NCBI GenBank assembly: GCA_024206355.1
Contig: JAAGZM010000067.1
Coordinates: forward strand, 1 to 19,194
Length of the DNA stretch: 19,194 bases
Origin: Gammaproteobacteria bacterium
GTDB lineage: Bacteria; Pseudomonadota; Gammaproteobacteria; Enterobacterales; GCA-2746155
Reading direction: 5' to 3'
In this document: positions 6,947 to 14,560 of the stretch, one piece after another
Numbering within the stretch: position 1 is the stretch's first letter
Layout of the letters: each line of letters starts with the position of its first letter
The notes under the pieces: generated by a model
Database searches by the model: none
What the model was told of the DNA's origin: nothing
Seen by the model: the letters and a program-made list of their open reading frames with translations, nothing else
Translations under genes and position numbers: made by a program

Positions 6947-7705
6947 TCACAACGATCGACCGCCATCAACCTTGATAACTTGCCCAGTTACATAATCATT
7001 CTTCAGCAAAAATAAAACTGACTGAGCAATGTTATTTGCTGCTCCCATACGTTGTAGTGGGATCTTAGCGAGCACTTTCTTTTGTTTTTCAAGATCTCCT
7101 TCATCAGCTTCAGACCAAAATATTGCGCCTGGTGAAACGGCATTTACTCTAATTTCAGGAGCTAATTCTTTTGCCAGTGAATGGGTCATCGATATCAACC
7201 CTGCTTTACTCATAGAATAAACAGAATACCCTGCTAGCGGCCTTTCTCCATGGATATCTGTGATATTAATGATCACGCCAGAATTCTGTTTAAGAATAGG
7301 ACTGGCTTTTTGAGAAAGTATAAAGGGTACTCTCAAATTGGTGGTGAATAATTGCTGCCATTGCTCTTTAGTGACTTCTGCAACAGGAGTTGGATAGAAA
7401 GCGGATGCATTATTCACTAAAGCGTTCAATCGACCTTTAAATACCACTGCGTTTTCAATCAGTTGTTCGCAACTTTCTTGAGAACTTAATTCAGCAGAAA
7501 TCACCAATGCACTATTATCACGACTTGTATTTAGCTCAGTAGCAAGTTGGTTCGCGTCATCTGTAGAATGATTACAGTGGATAACAACGTCGTAGTTGTG
7601 GCTGTGTAGGTGTCTAGCTATCTCTGCACCTATTCGGCGAGCAGCTCCTGTAATCAAAACCACAGGTGCATTTGTTTTAGTTTTTGAAGAAATTTTATCA
7701 TTCAT
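6947..7705 (-). CDS. folM: Pteridine reductase-type short-chain dehydrogenase (FolM-like)
   Basis: NADPH-dependent SDR of 252 residues, probably reducing dihydromonapterin or dihydropterins. The cofactor loop reads TGAARRIG (19-26) instead of the usual TGxxxGxG; the Arg is typical of pteridine reductases. NNAS is at 98-101. The catalytic residues are Asp150, Tyr163 and Lys167, with the Asp 13 residues before the Tyr as in Leishmania PTR1 (Asp181/Tyr194/Lys198), where other SDRs have Ser. The C-terminal VDGG block is present. Its position next to folB-folK supports a pterin substrate. Convergent with folK, divergent from the methyltransferase gene with a 52-bp gap. A generic SDR with another substrate is not excluded. 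Confidence 0.82.
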   Translation of the reverse strand: MNDKISSKTKTNAPVVLITGAARRIGAEIARHLHSHNYDVVIHCNHSTDDANQLATELNTSRDNSALVISAELSSQESCEQLIENAVVFKGRLNALVNNASAFYPTPVAEVTKEQWQQLFTTNLRVPFILSQKASPILKQNSGVIINITDIHGERPLAGYSVYSMSKAGLISMTHSLAKELAPEIRVNAVSPGAIFWSEADEGDLEKQKKVLAKIPLQRMGAANNIAQSVLFLLKNDYVTGQVIKVDGGRSL

Positions 7706-7757
7706 GCTTGCATCACTACCATTGTGTCGCTACAGTCTGCCTAAAAAAGGACCCTTA

Positions 7758-8975
7758 ATGCTATATGCTGATAGAATTCGCCACCAGATACAAGTTTTAG
7801 GTAATGTTCCTGAACCATCTAGTGACGCGATTGCTCATAGTGAAAAGCTTTATGAACACTTGAAGCAACAATTATCAAACCATCCGCTACCATTTCATGA
7901 TGTTATGGAGCAGCTCTTGCACGCGCCTGGATTAGGCTATTACAGTGCTGGTGCACATAAGATTGGAGCAGCAGGGGACTTTGTTACAGCACCAGAAATA
8001 TCCTCTTTCTTTGGTTTTGCTTTAGCACAACAATGTTTACAGGTATTGAAAGAGACGGGTGGTTCTATTCTAGAGTTTGGTGCAGGCCTAGGCACTTTAG
8101 CAAAAGACATTCTGCTACAACTTGAAGTTGATAATTGTTTACCTGATAACTATTTCATTGTTGAAATATCTGCAGATTTAAGACAGCGGCAACAGGTTCG
8201 ATTGAAAGAAGAAATTCCTCATCTCTATTCAAAAATAAGTTGGTTGGAACAACTACCAGTTGAAGGTTTTGGCGGTGTGATCTTAGCCAACGAAGTGATT
8301 GACGCTATGCCGATCCATCTTTTTGAGAATACCGCTGATGGTGTAAAAGACCTACAGGTAATTATTGAAGATGATGGCGAACTTGAACTTGATGTATCAA
8401 GCTATTTGTCACCCACTTTAGAGGAATGGTTATCACGAGATGAAATAAGTCGATTGTCATTTTCTCAAGGGTATCGAAGTGAAGTTAACTTAGCGATGGA
8501 AAGCTGGATAGCTTCTTTGGCTAAGTGTTTGAATAAGGGCTTAATTCTTTTGGTAGACTATGGTTATCCACGACATGAATATTATTTACCTGAACGCACA
8601 GAGGGCACTTTGAACTGTCACTACCGTCATCATAGCCACGATAAAGTTTTGCTATTAGCGGGTCTACAAGATATCACTGCTCACGTAGATTTTACTGCAA
8701 TTGCAGAATCTGCATCCGATGCGCAGTTATCGGTATCGGGATATACAAATCAGGCAAGTTTTCTCAGCGGTTGTGGTATTCTACAAATGGCTGAGCAAGC
8801 AGCAGACAATGATCTTGATACACAAATGAGGCTCGCACAGCAAATTAGAACATTAATTATGCCCGATGAAATGGGTGAAGTTTTTAAAGTGATTGCTTTA
8901 ACGAAAGAGTTACCAATAGATGTTAGTGAGCATTTAATCGGTTTTGCTTTTTCAGATTTAAGGCATCAGCTTTAA
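7758..8975 (+). CDS. SAM-dependent methyltransferase, MidA/NDUFAF7 family
   Basis: A 405-residue class I methyltransferase of the family whose mitochondrial member NDUFAF7 dimethylates an arginine of the complex I subunit NDUFS2. The bacterial target is not established, so a role in NADH dehydrogenase assembly is inference. Motifs: GDFVTAPE (73-80), the SAM-binding loop EFGAGLGTLA (106-115), ANEVIDAMPIHLF, LVDYGYPRHEYYLPERTEGT, and the C-terminal LIMPDEMGEVFKVIAL. The ATG at 7758 is chosen because AAGGA lies 6 nt before it and the family's N-terminus begins there; the frame is open for 54 codons further upstream, but that part lies over the SDR gene and is not family-like. uppP follows after 37 bp and is probably cotranscribed. 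Confidence 0.9.
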   Translation: MLYADRIRHQIQVLGNVPEPSSDAIAHSEKLYEHLKQQLSNHPLPFHDVMEQLLHAPGLGYYSAGAHKIGAAGDFVTAPEISSFFGFALAQQCLQVLKETGGSILEFGAGLGTLAKDILLQLEVDNCLPDNYFIVEISADLRQRQQVRLKEEIPHLYSKISWLEQLPVEGFGGVILANEVIDAMPIHLFENTADGVKDLQVIIEDDGELELDVSSYLSPTLEEWLSRDEISRLSFSQGYRSEVNLAMESWIASLAKCLNKGLILLVDYGYPRHEYYLPERTEGTLNCHYRHHSHDKVLLLAGLQDITAHVDFTAIAESASDAQLSVSGYTNQASFLSGCGILQMAEQAADNDLDTQMRLAQQIRTLIMPDEMGEVFKVIALTKELPIDVSEHLIGFAFSDLRHQL

Positions 8976-9012
8976 CATTAACTATTAATAAAACGAGAGA
9001 CTAACTAAACAA

Positions 9013-9825
9013 ATGGATTGGTTACAAACAATTATTCTTGCCATCATTCAAGGGTTGACAGAGTTTTTACCTATTTCTAGCTCTGCGCATTTAATATTAC
9101 CAGCGAAACTATTAGGTTGGCCGGATCAAGGTCTTGCTTTTGACGTTGCTGTTCACGTTGGCTCTCTAGTTGCTGTTGTTGTATATTTCAGAGTAGAAGT
9201 CATTGCTATGACGCGAGCCTGGTTTGGTAGTTTACCTCAGCTAAATAAGTCTGAATCACTTGAACCTAATGCAAGGTTAGCTTGGGCTGTTATTCTCGGT
9301 ACTATCCCCGTTGGAATCATTGCCTTTGTACTTAGATCGTTTATTGAAAATAATTTTCGAAGTGCTTTTGTTATTGCAATAGCCACTATTGCTTTTGCAC
9401 TATTACTTTGGGTAGCCGATCGCCGTAAAGAGATTACTAGAGATGAGTTTAGCTTAAGATTTAAAGATATTATGATTATTGGATGTGCTCAAGCAGTGGC
9501 GCTTATTCCCGGTACATCGCGTTCTGGGATAACAATGACAGCAGGGTTAATGCTCGGCCTAACAAGAGAGGCAGCTACAAGATTTTCTTTCTTATTATCT
9601 ATTCCGGTAATAACTCTAGCAGGTGGTTTTTTGGTAATTGAACTCATCCAGTCATCAATGCCTGTGGACTGGCCAAAAATAGCACTGGGAACCGGCATAG
9701 CAACCTTAAGTGCTTATGCCTGTATTCATCTGTTTTTGGCGCTTATCGAGCGAATAGGGTTCCTTCCATTCATTGTTTACCGAATTGCTTTAGGTGCAAT
9801 ATTATTAATAATGGTAGGTATTTAA
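9013..9825 (+). CDS. uppP: Undecaprenyl-diphosphate phosphatase UppP (BacA)
   Basis: Integral inner-membrane enzyme that removes one phosphate from undecaprenyl diphosphate, recycling the lipid carrier for peptidoglycan and other surface polymers; overproduction gives bacitracin resistance. It has 270 residues and is hydrophobic throughout. Both conserved active-site loops are visible: QGLTEFLPISSSAH (13-26) with the catalytic Glu, Ser and His, and PGTSRSG (166-172) with the catalytic Arg. The ribosome binding site is weak (GAGAG about 14 nt upstream). It converges on the chemotaxis gene with only 13 bp between the stop codons and no clear terminator there. Confidence 0.97.
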   Translation: MDWLQTIILAIIQGLTEFLPISSSAHLILPAKLLGWPDQGLAFDVAVHVGSLVAVVVYFRVEVIAMTRAWFGSLPQLNKSESLEPNARLAWAVILGTIPVGIIAFVLRSFIENNFRSAFVIAIATIAFALLLWVADRRKEITRDEFSLRFKDIMIIGCAQAVALIPGTSRSGITMTAGLMLGLTREAATRFSFLLSIPVITLAGGFLVIELIQSSMPVDWPKIALGTGIATLSAYACIHLFLALIERIGFLPFIVYRIALGAILLIMVGI

Positions 9826-9838
9826 CTTAAGCTATTTA

Positions 9839-11452
9839 TCAAATTTTAAATTGATTCACTAGCTCATCAAGTTGCGTTGCAAGTTGCACAATATCTCCAC
9901 CGCGTTTGGAAGTCACCGTGGCATCTCTCGCTGTACTTTCCGATAGGTCGCTAATATTTAGAATACTTGACTGAACACTCCTGGTTATCTGCGTCTGTTC
10001 GGTTACGGTCGTATTCATTGCTTCATTTAAGGAACTAATATTACTGACACGTTCAGCAATATTTTTAAGAGTTGCATCAGCGGTTTCTACTTCGAGCTTA
10101 CTTTCTTCTGCTCCTTCTTTGGCTTTTACCATTGCGCTAACCGCTTGTTTTGCACCCGTCTGTAATTGCTCGATGATCCGCTCAATTTCTTGCGTCGATT
10201 CATGTGACTTTGTTGCTAGTACACGAACTTCATCGGCCACGACGGCAAAACCTCTTCCTTGCTCACCGGCTCTTGCTGCTTCAATTGCAGCATTGAGAGC
10301 TAATAAATTTGTTTGTTCTGCAATACCTTTGATCACATCTAGAACTGCCCCCACTCCTTCGCTTTGGGTATCTAATGTTTGAATAACTTCAGATGCACTC
10401 TCAATACTTTGGACAAGTTTTAGGATACCTTCAATTGCTTGCTGAGTTGTTTGAGTGCCTAGTCTTGCGTCTTCATCAGCTTGATTGGATGCATTAGCCA
10501 CATTGGTAGCTGTATCAGCTAATCCTTCAGCAGAATGCTCTAGCTCAGTAATTGCTGTTGCTACAGATTCAGTTTCCGTGCTTTGCTGATTTGCAGCCAT
10601 CGCTGTTTGTTCTGCTGATCTTGAGATTGTTGATGCGTCTGTATTGAGCTGATTGACGGAATTATTCACATGATTCAAACTGCTTGAAAAGTGTGTTAGA
10701 AGTTGATTGAAAGCTGTTGCAACTTGACCAATTTCATCAGTTGTATTAGTTTGTATTCGTTGAGTAAGATCTTGATTTTCAGCATTTTCTACCATGGTAT
10801 TTTTAATCTTCACTAGAGGATTCAAAACTACAAATCCCACATACCAAGTAATAGCAAAGAGACCAACGATCATCACAGCAATGTTGATCCATGAAAGGTG
10901 CCAGAGGTTATTATCAATAATTTGGTCTAGGCTTTCTAAAGAATAATCAACACGTACCGTACCAAGTATTGTACCTTCGGTAGTTGCATGGCAACCAAGA
11001 CAATTAGTACCTTTATAATTTTCGGAGGCAAACATTGGAATGATTACGGTAACAGAGCGGCCGTTTTCATCATCACGTTTTATTATTATGGGCTCTTGAG
11101 TTTTTAAGCCCTGGCGATCGATATCATCCTCTACAATTTGTTCAGGGTTTCCTGTTCCATATAATTTACTGACTGTTTCAGTACGAATTATTTTTACTTT
11201 AGTGATCTCTTTATTTTCAAGTAATTTGTCTCTTAAAAGTGCGCGTTGTGACATCGTTCCGGAGAGCATCATTGTATTGATATTATCAAAATAAGTACTG
11301 GCAATTTGATGTGTTTTGTCAACAGCTAAATCTAAAATCATATTGCGCTCGTTAACCGCAGTGATGGTAGTAGTAATAATAATAAGTAATATAAAAATGA
11401 AAACTAAAACGACTAAAATTTTATTTTTAATGCTACTCGAGAGAAAATTCAT
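9839..11452 (-). CDS. Methyl-accepting chemotaxis protein with periplasmic haem-c motif
   Basis: Transmembrane chemoreceptor of 537 residues. After a short cytoplasmic N-terminus come TM1 (about 13-31), a periplasmic domain of about 155 residues, TM2 (about 188-210), a HAMP domain, and a long cytoplasmic coiled coil with the signalling hairpin tip (EQTNLLALNAAIEAARAGE, then GRGFAVVADEVR). The periplasmic domain contains CLGCH (151-155), a CxxCH motif that would bind one covalent haem c, suggesting sensing of redox state, oxygen, NO or an electron acceptor (inference; haem-c chemoreceptors are known in Geobacter). There is no C-terminal NWETF-type pentapeptide. I prefer the ATG at 11452 to the in-frame GTG at 11467, because the sigma-28 promoter just upstream would leave the GTG with only about a 12-nt leader. 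cca lies upstream. Confidence 0.93.
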   Translation of the reverse strand: MNFLSSSIKNKILVVLVFIFILLIIITTTITAVNERNMILDLAVDKTHQIASTYFDNINTMMLSGTMSQRALLRDKLLENKEITKVKIIRTETVSKLYGTGNPEQIVEDDIDRQGLKTQEPIIIKRDDENGRSVTVIIPMFASENYKGTNCLGCHATTEGTILGTVRVDYSLESLDQIIDNNLWHLSWINIAVMIVGLFAITWYVGFVVLNPLVKIKNTMVENAENQDLTQRIQTNTTDEIGQVATAFNQLLTHFSSSLNHVNNSVNQLNTDASTISRSAEQTAMAANQQSTETESVATAITELEHSAEGLADTATNVANASNQADEDARLGTQTTQQAIEGILKLVQSIESASEVIQTLDTQSEGVGAVLDVIKGIAEQTNLLALNAAIEAARAGEQGRGFAVVADEVRVLATKSHESTQEIERIIEQLQTGAKQAVSAMVKAKEGAEESKLEVETADATLKNIAERVSNISSLNEAMNTTVTEQTQITRSVQSSILNISDLSESTARDATVTSKRGGDIVQLATQLDELVNQFKI

Positions 11453-11485
11453 TATATTTTTAACCACAGTATTTATTTATTAAGG

Positions 11486-11512
11486 TTATCGGTTTAATAT
11501 AGGCAAACTTTA
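11486..11512 (-). promoter_or_regulatory. Sigma-28 (FliA) flagellar/chemotaxis promoter
   Basis: On the minus strand TAAAGTTT (11505-11512), an 11-bp spacer and ACCGATAA (11486-11493) match the sigma-28 consensus TAAAGTTT-N11-GCCGATAA at 15 of 16 positions. The expected start near 11479 lies about 27 nt before the MCP ATG. It places this receptor in the late flagellar regulon. Confidence 0.85.
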
Positions 11513-11534
11513 AAAAATTATATCTTACAGTTGA

Positions 11535-12791
11535 CTAGTTTATCAGCAAATAAGTGTTATTTATGCATTTTTTTGTGTTTGCAATAGATTCTAATCGTAA
11601 ATTTCTAATTGCTTCACCAAATTCTTTCCCAGAAATAGATGGGTCAACAGATTTATTTGATACATTAACCACACTGGCTGCAATTTTTTCAAAATATTCT
11701 CGCTGCGGATAGTTAAGTTTTTCAAAACCAGTTCGACCACGAAAATCTGCTTCACATATATCTAAATAATGCTCAAATCGTTCAGGTCGTCTGAATAAAT
11801 CAAATGCTTCAAACAATTTTAATAATGTTTTTGGTCTTAGTTCTAAAACCTTGTGTGCGTGCAGGTGGTAACGTGACCCAAGACAGGCTAGCTCTCGGTA
11901 TTCCTTAGGGGTTTTTAATCTTTCACATAGCCTCTTTACGACCTTAACGCCTGTTTCTTCATGACCTCGATGTTTGGGCCAATATTGTTTTGAAGTTAAC
12001 CCTTTACCCAAGTCGTGGCAAAGTGCTGCAAATCGAACCATGGGAGATTGGGTGAGTAGTGATGCTTGCTCAAGCACCATTAGACTATGAATTCCGGTAT
12101 CTATTTCTGGATGCCATTGTTCAGGATTAGGGATTCCAAAAAGCACATCAATTTCAGGAATAAGCACTTTTAATGCCCCCACATCTCTCAGCACCTGAAT
12201 AAAAACACTTGGGCTCTGTTCCGATAGAGCACGATCCATTTCTTGCCAAACCCGTTCGGCGACAAGATGCTTTACTTCACCTGCAATAACCATATCTTTC
12301 ATCAATTGCATGGTTTCATCAGCAATTGTAAAACCCAGATGATGATATCGAGCAGAAAATCGAGCGACTCGTAAAATCCTTACCGGATCTTCAGCAAAAG
12401 CCTCTGAAACATGGCGAAGAACTTTATTCTCTATATCATGTTTGCCATGATAGGGATCGACTAACTGATCTTGTTCGTCTTTAGCAATAGCATTAATTGT
12501 TAAATCTCTTCTAGAGAGATCTTGCTCTAAGGTAACACAAGGATCGGCATGAACATCGAAGCCATGGTAACCAGGTGAGGATTTTCTTTCTGTTCTTGCA
12601 AGAGCATGTTCTTCTTTTGTTTTAGGATGCAGAAAAACGGGGAAGTCTTTCCCAACCTGTTGAAAACCTTGTTTAAGCATCTCATTGACGCTGCTTCCAG
12701 TAACTACCCAGTCTTTTTCATGGAACGGATAGCCCAATAATTCATCACGGACAGCACCACCAACCAGATATGTTTTTGCCTTATTTGTCAC
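11535..12791 (-). CDS. cca: CCA tRNA nucleotidyltransferase (multifunctional Cca)
   Basis: Adds or repairs the 3'-CCA end of tRNAs without a template. The 418-residue length matches the long gammaproteobacterial form with a C-terminal HD phosphohydrolase domain. Visible: GGAVRDELLG (11-20), the metal motif region HEKDWVVTG (24-32), RRDLTINA, the EDPVRILRVARFSARY segment, WHPEIDTGIHSLM and the HD motif LCHDLGKG. At the catalytic metal site E. coli has DxD (KDRDWVV); here the first carboxylate is Glu25 with Asp27 retained. The start is GTG (12791), with AGG 11 nt upstream. The gene is divergent from gspA across 80 bp that hold promoters for both; the MCP gene lies 67-82 bp downstream. Confidence 0.96.
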   Translation of the reverse strand: MTNKAKTYLVGGAVRDELLGYPFHEKDWVVTGSSVNEMLKQGFQQVGKDFPVFLHPKTKEEHALARTERKSSPGYHGFDVHADPCVTLEQDLSRRDLTINAIAKDEQDQLVDPYHGKHDIENKVLRHVSEAFAEDPVRILRVARFSARYHHLGFTIADETMQLMKDMVIAGEVKHLVAERVWQEMDRALSEQSPSVFIQVLRDVGALKVLIPEIDVLFGIPNPEQWHPEIDTGIHSLMVLEQASLLTQSPMVRFAALCHDLGKGLTSKQYWPKHRGHEETGVKVVKRLCERLKTPKEYRELACLGSRYHLHAHKVLELRPKTLLKLFEAFDLFRRPERFEHYLDICEADFRGRTGFEKLNYPQREYFEKIAASVVNVSNKSVDPSISGKEFGEAIRNLRLESIANTKKCINNTYLLIN

Positions 12792-12796
12792 ATGCT

Positions 12797-12826
12797 TTTA
12801 CCTAGTTTGATTCATCTGTGTATAAT
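12797..12826 (+). promoter_or_regulatory. Sigma-70 promoter for gspA-gspB
   Basis: Plus strand: -35 TTTACC (12797-12802), 18-bp spacer, perfect -10 TATAAT (12821-12826), about 45 nt before the gspA ATG. The -10 overlaps that of the opposing cca promoter. Confidence 0.6.
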
Positions 12827-12847
12827 GGCACAAAGATTAGTTTTGAA
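12819..12847 (-). promoter_or_regulatory. Candidate cca promoter facing the gspA promoter
   Basis: Minus strand: -35 TTCAAA (12842-12847), 17-bp spacer, -10 TATACA (12819-12824). Each hexamer matches consensus at 4 of 6. It shares -10 bases with the gspA promoter, so the two could not both be occupied. Confidence 0.35.
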
Positions 12848-12871
12848 CCAGATGATGAATTAGAGAAATAA

Positions 12872-14560
12872 ATGTACGATAAATATTTTGGGTTAACTGA
12901 TAAACCATTCTCTATTGCACCTGATCCACGATATCTGTTCATGAGTGAGCAGCATCGAGAAGCTTTGGCGCATCTAGTATACGGAGTGGGCGAGGGAGGA
13001 GGTTTTGTTCTACTTACTGGAGAAGTTGGTACTGGCAAAACAACGGTATGCCGATGTTTACTAGAGCAACTTCCTAAAAATACTCGTATTGCTTTTATCT
13101 TGAATCCAAAACTATCGGCAACAGAATTGCTAGCCAATGCTTGTGATGAATTGCATATCAATTATTCGGAAAACCCGAATCTAAAACATCTTACGGACGT
13201 TCTGAATGAATTTTTGCTTAAGTCTCATGCGGCAGGTTTAAAAATTGTCCTGATGATTGATGAGGCACAAAATCTTAGTTCAGAAGTGCTTGAGCAGATC
13301 CGCCTATTGACAAATCTTGAGACCAATAAAGAGAAGCTACTACAAATAATTCTTATTGGTCAGCCGGAATTAAAAGAGCTACTTGCACGGCATGAATTAC
13401 GTCAACTCGCTCAACGGATAACAGCCAGATACCATTTACGACCGCTGACGGCTGAGGAATGTGAATCTTACATTTTACATCGCCTAGAAGTTTCTGGTTT
13501 CAGTGACAGTTTATTTGATAAGAAAGCAATCAAAGAATTATTCAGACGTACTGGTGGCATACCACGATTGATCAATGTGCTATGTGATAGAGCAATGCTT
13601 GGTGCATATGCGCGTAATCGACGCCAGATTGGTCCTAATGTTGTTAAGCAGGCTGCTAGTGAAGTGATGGGAGGTGAGGTTCATGCTGAACAGGCTGATA
13701 CCATAAAGCCAGCTCATACACCAGGCTACACAATGCGCTGGCTTTCATCAGCTTTGGCAGTATTACTAGTAATCGCGAGTGTATACGTAGCACATTTATT
13801 AACAAAAGATGATGATTCAAAACAACAGTATTTAGCTACAATTGCAGAAAATGCAAAAATAGCACAAGAAAACAAAGCACTACTAACAAAACTATCGATA
13901 TTGGAAGCTGAAGTTAATGCAGTACCAAAAGCAATGTTACCTTTTCTGCCAGCGGGCGTTCAGCCAACAAGCCGTTTAATTGCTCTACAACATTTGATGG
14001 GGCGTTGGAATATTGATTATCAACCAACCAGAGATGGTGATGCATGTGATTATGCCTTATTAAATCAACTACGCTGTGAAACAGAGTCAGGTGATTGGGA
14101 GAACCTCAACAAAATTAATCGCCCAGTAATAATGAAATTGATTTCAACAACTAGTTTGCCAATTTATGGCGTTCTGCTAGCAATGGATGGACAAAATCTG
14201 TTGATGAATTTTTCAGGAGAAGAAATAGTATTGAATAAAAATCAGGTATCAGCTTACTGGGAAGGTGACTACTATTTGCTTTGGCAAACACCACCGAATT
14301 ATCAGCAGCCGCTAGCAATTTGGATGCGAGGGATTCCTGTTCAGTGGCTGGTCACGAGCATGGCTAAATTAGATAAGCTTGATCTCATCGTGCCTCCCAA
14401 TGTTGTTTTTGATCAGACGTTAAAAACAAGAGTTGAAGAATTTCAGCAGAAACATTCTCTTCGTGCCGATGGTGTTGCAGGACCTCATACGTTAATTACA
14501 TTAAATAGTTTAACGAAAAATGATTACCCTACTTTATCATTCTTGGGAGAGGCGAACTAA
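12872..14560 (+). CDS. gspA: GspA/ExeA-like AAA+ ATPase with peptidoglycan-binding domain
   Basis: Inner-membrane ATPase of the ExeA family. In Aeromonas, ExeA and ExeB help place the type II secretion secretin in the outer membrane by working on the peptidoglycan layer. Order in the 562 residues: the family N-terminus YFGLTDKPFSIAPDPRYL, Walker A GEVGTGKTT (50-58), Walker B VLMIDEAQ (126-133), an ATPase lid with TGGIPRLINVLCDRA, TM 289-310, a coiled coil (about 315-355), a degenerate C39-peptidase-like region (about 375-472, with Cys392 but Tyr where the catalytic His is expected), and a periplasmic peptidoglycan-binding repeat (about 515-547). gspB overlaps its stop by one base. No other secretion genes are in the window, which is usual for gspAB. 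A related role with another envelope machine, such as pili, cannot be excluded. Confidence 0.9.
   Translation: MYDKYFGLTDKPFSIAPDPRYLFMSEQHREALAHLVYGVGEGGGFVLLTGEVGTGKTTVCRCLLEQLPKNTRIAFILNPKLSATELLANACDELHINYSENPNLKHLTDVLNEFLLKSHAAGLKIVLMIDEAQNLSSEVLEQIRLLTNLETNKEKLLQIILIGQPELKELLARHELRQLAQRITARYHLRPLTAEECESYILHRLEVSGFSDSLFDKKAIKELFRRTGGIPRLINVLCDRAMLGAYARNRRQIGPNVVKQAASEVMGGEVHAEQADTIKPAHTPGYTMRWLSSALAVLLVIASVYVAHLLTKDDDSKQQYLATIAENAKIAQENKALLTKLSILEAEVNAVPKAMLPFLPAGVQPTSRLIALQHLMGRWNIDYQPTRDGDACDYALLNQLRCETESGDWENLNKINRPVIMKLISTTSLPIYGVLLAMDGQNLLMNFSGEEIVLNKNQVSAYWEGDYYLLWQTPPNYQQPLAIWMRGIPVQWLVTSMAKLDKLDLIVPPNVVFDQTLKTRVEEFQQKHSLRADGVAGPHTLITLNSLTKNDYPTLSFLGEAN

Noticed and set aside
7596..7757. 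54-codon upstream extension of the MidA-type methyltransferase
   Set aside because: It overlaps the start of the divergent SDR gene, has no family similarity and lacks the AAGGA found before the ATG at 7758.
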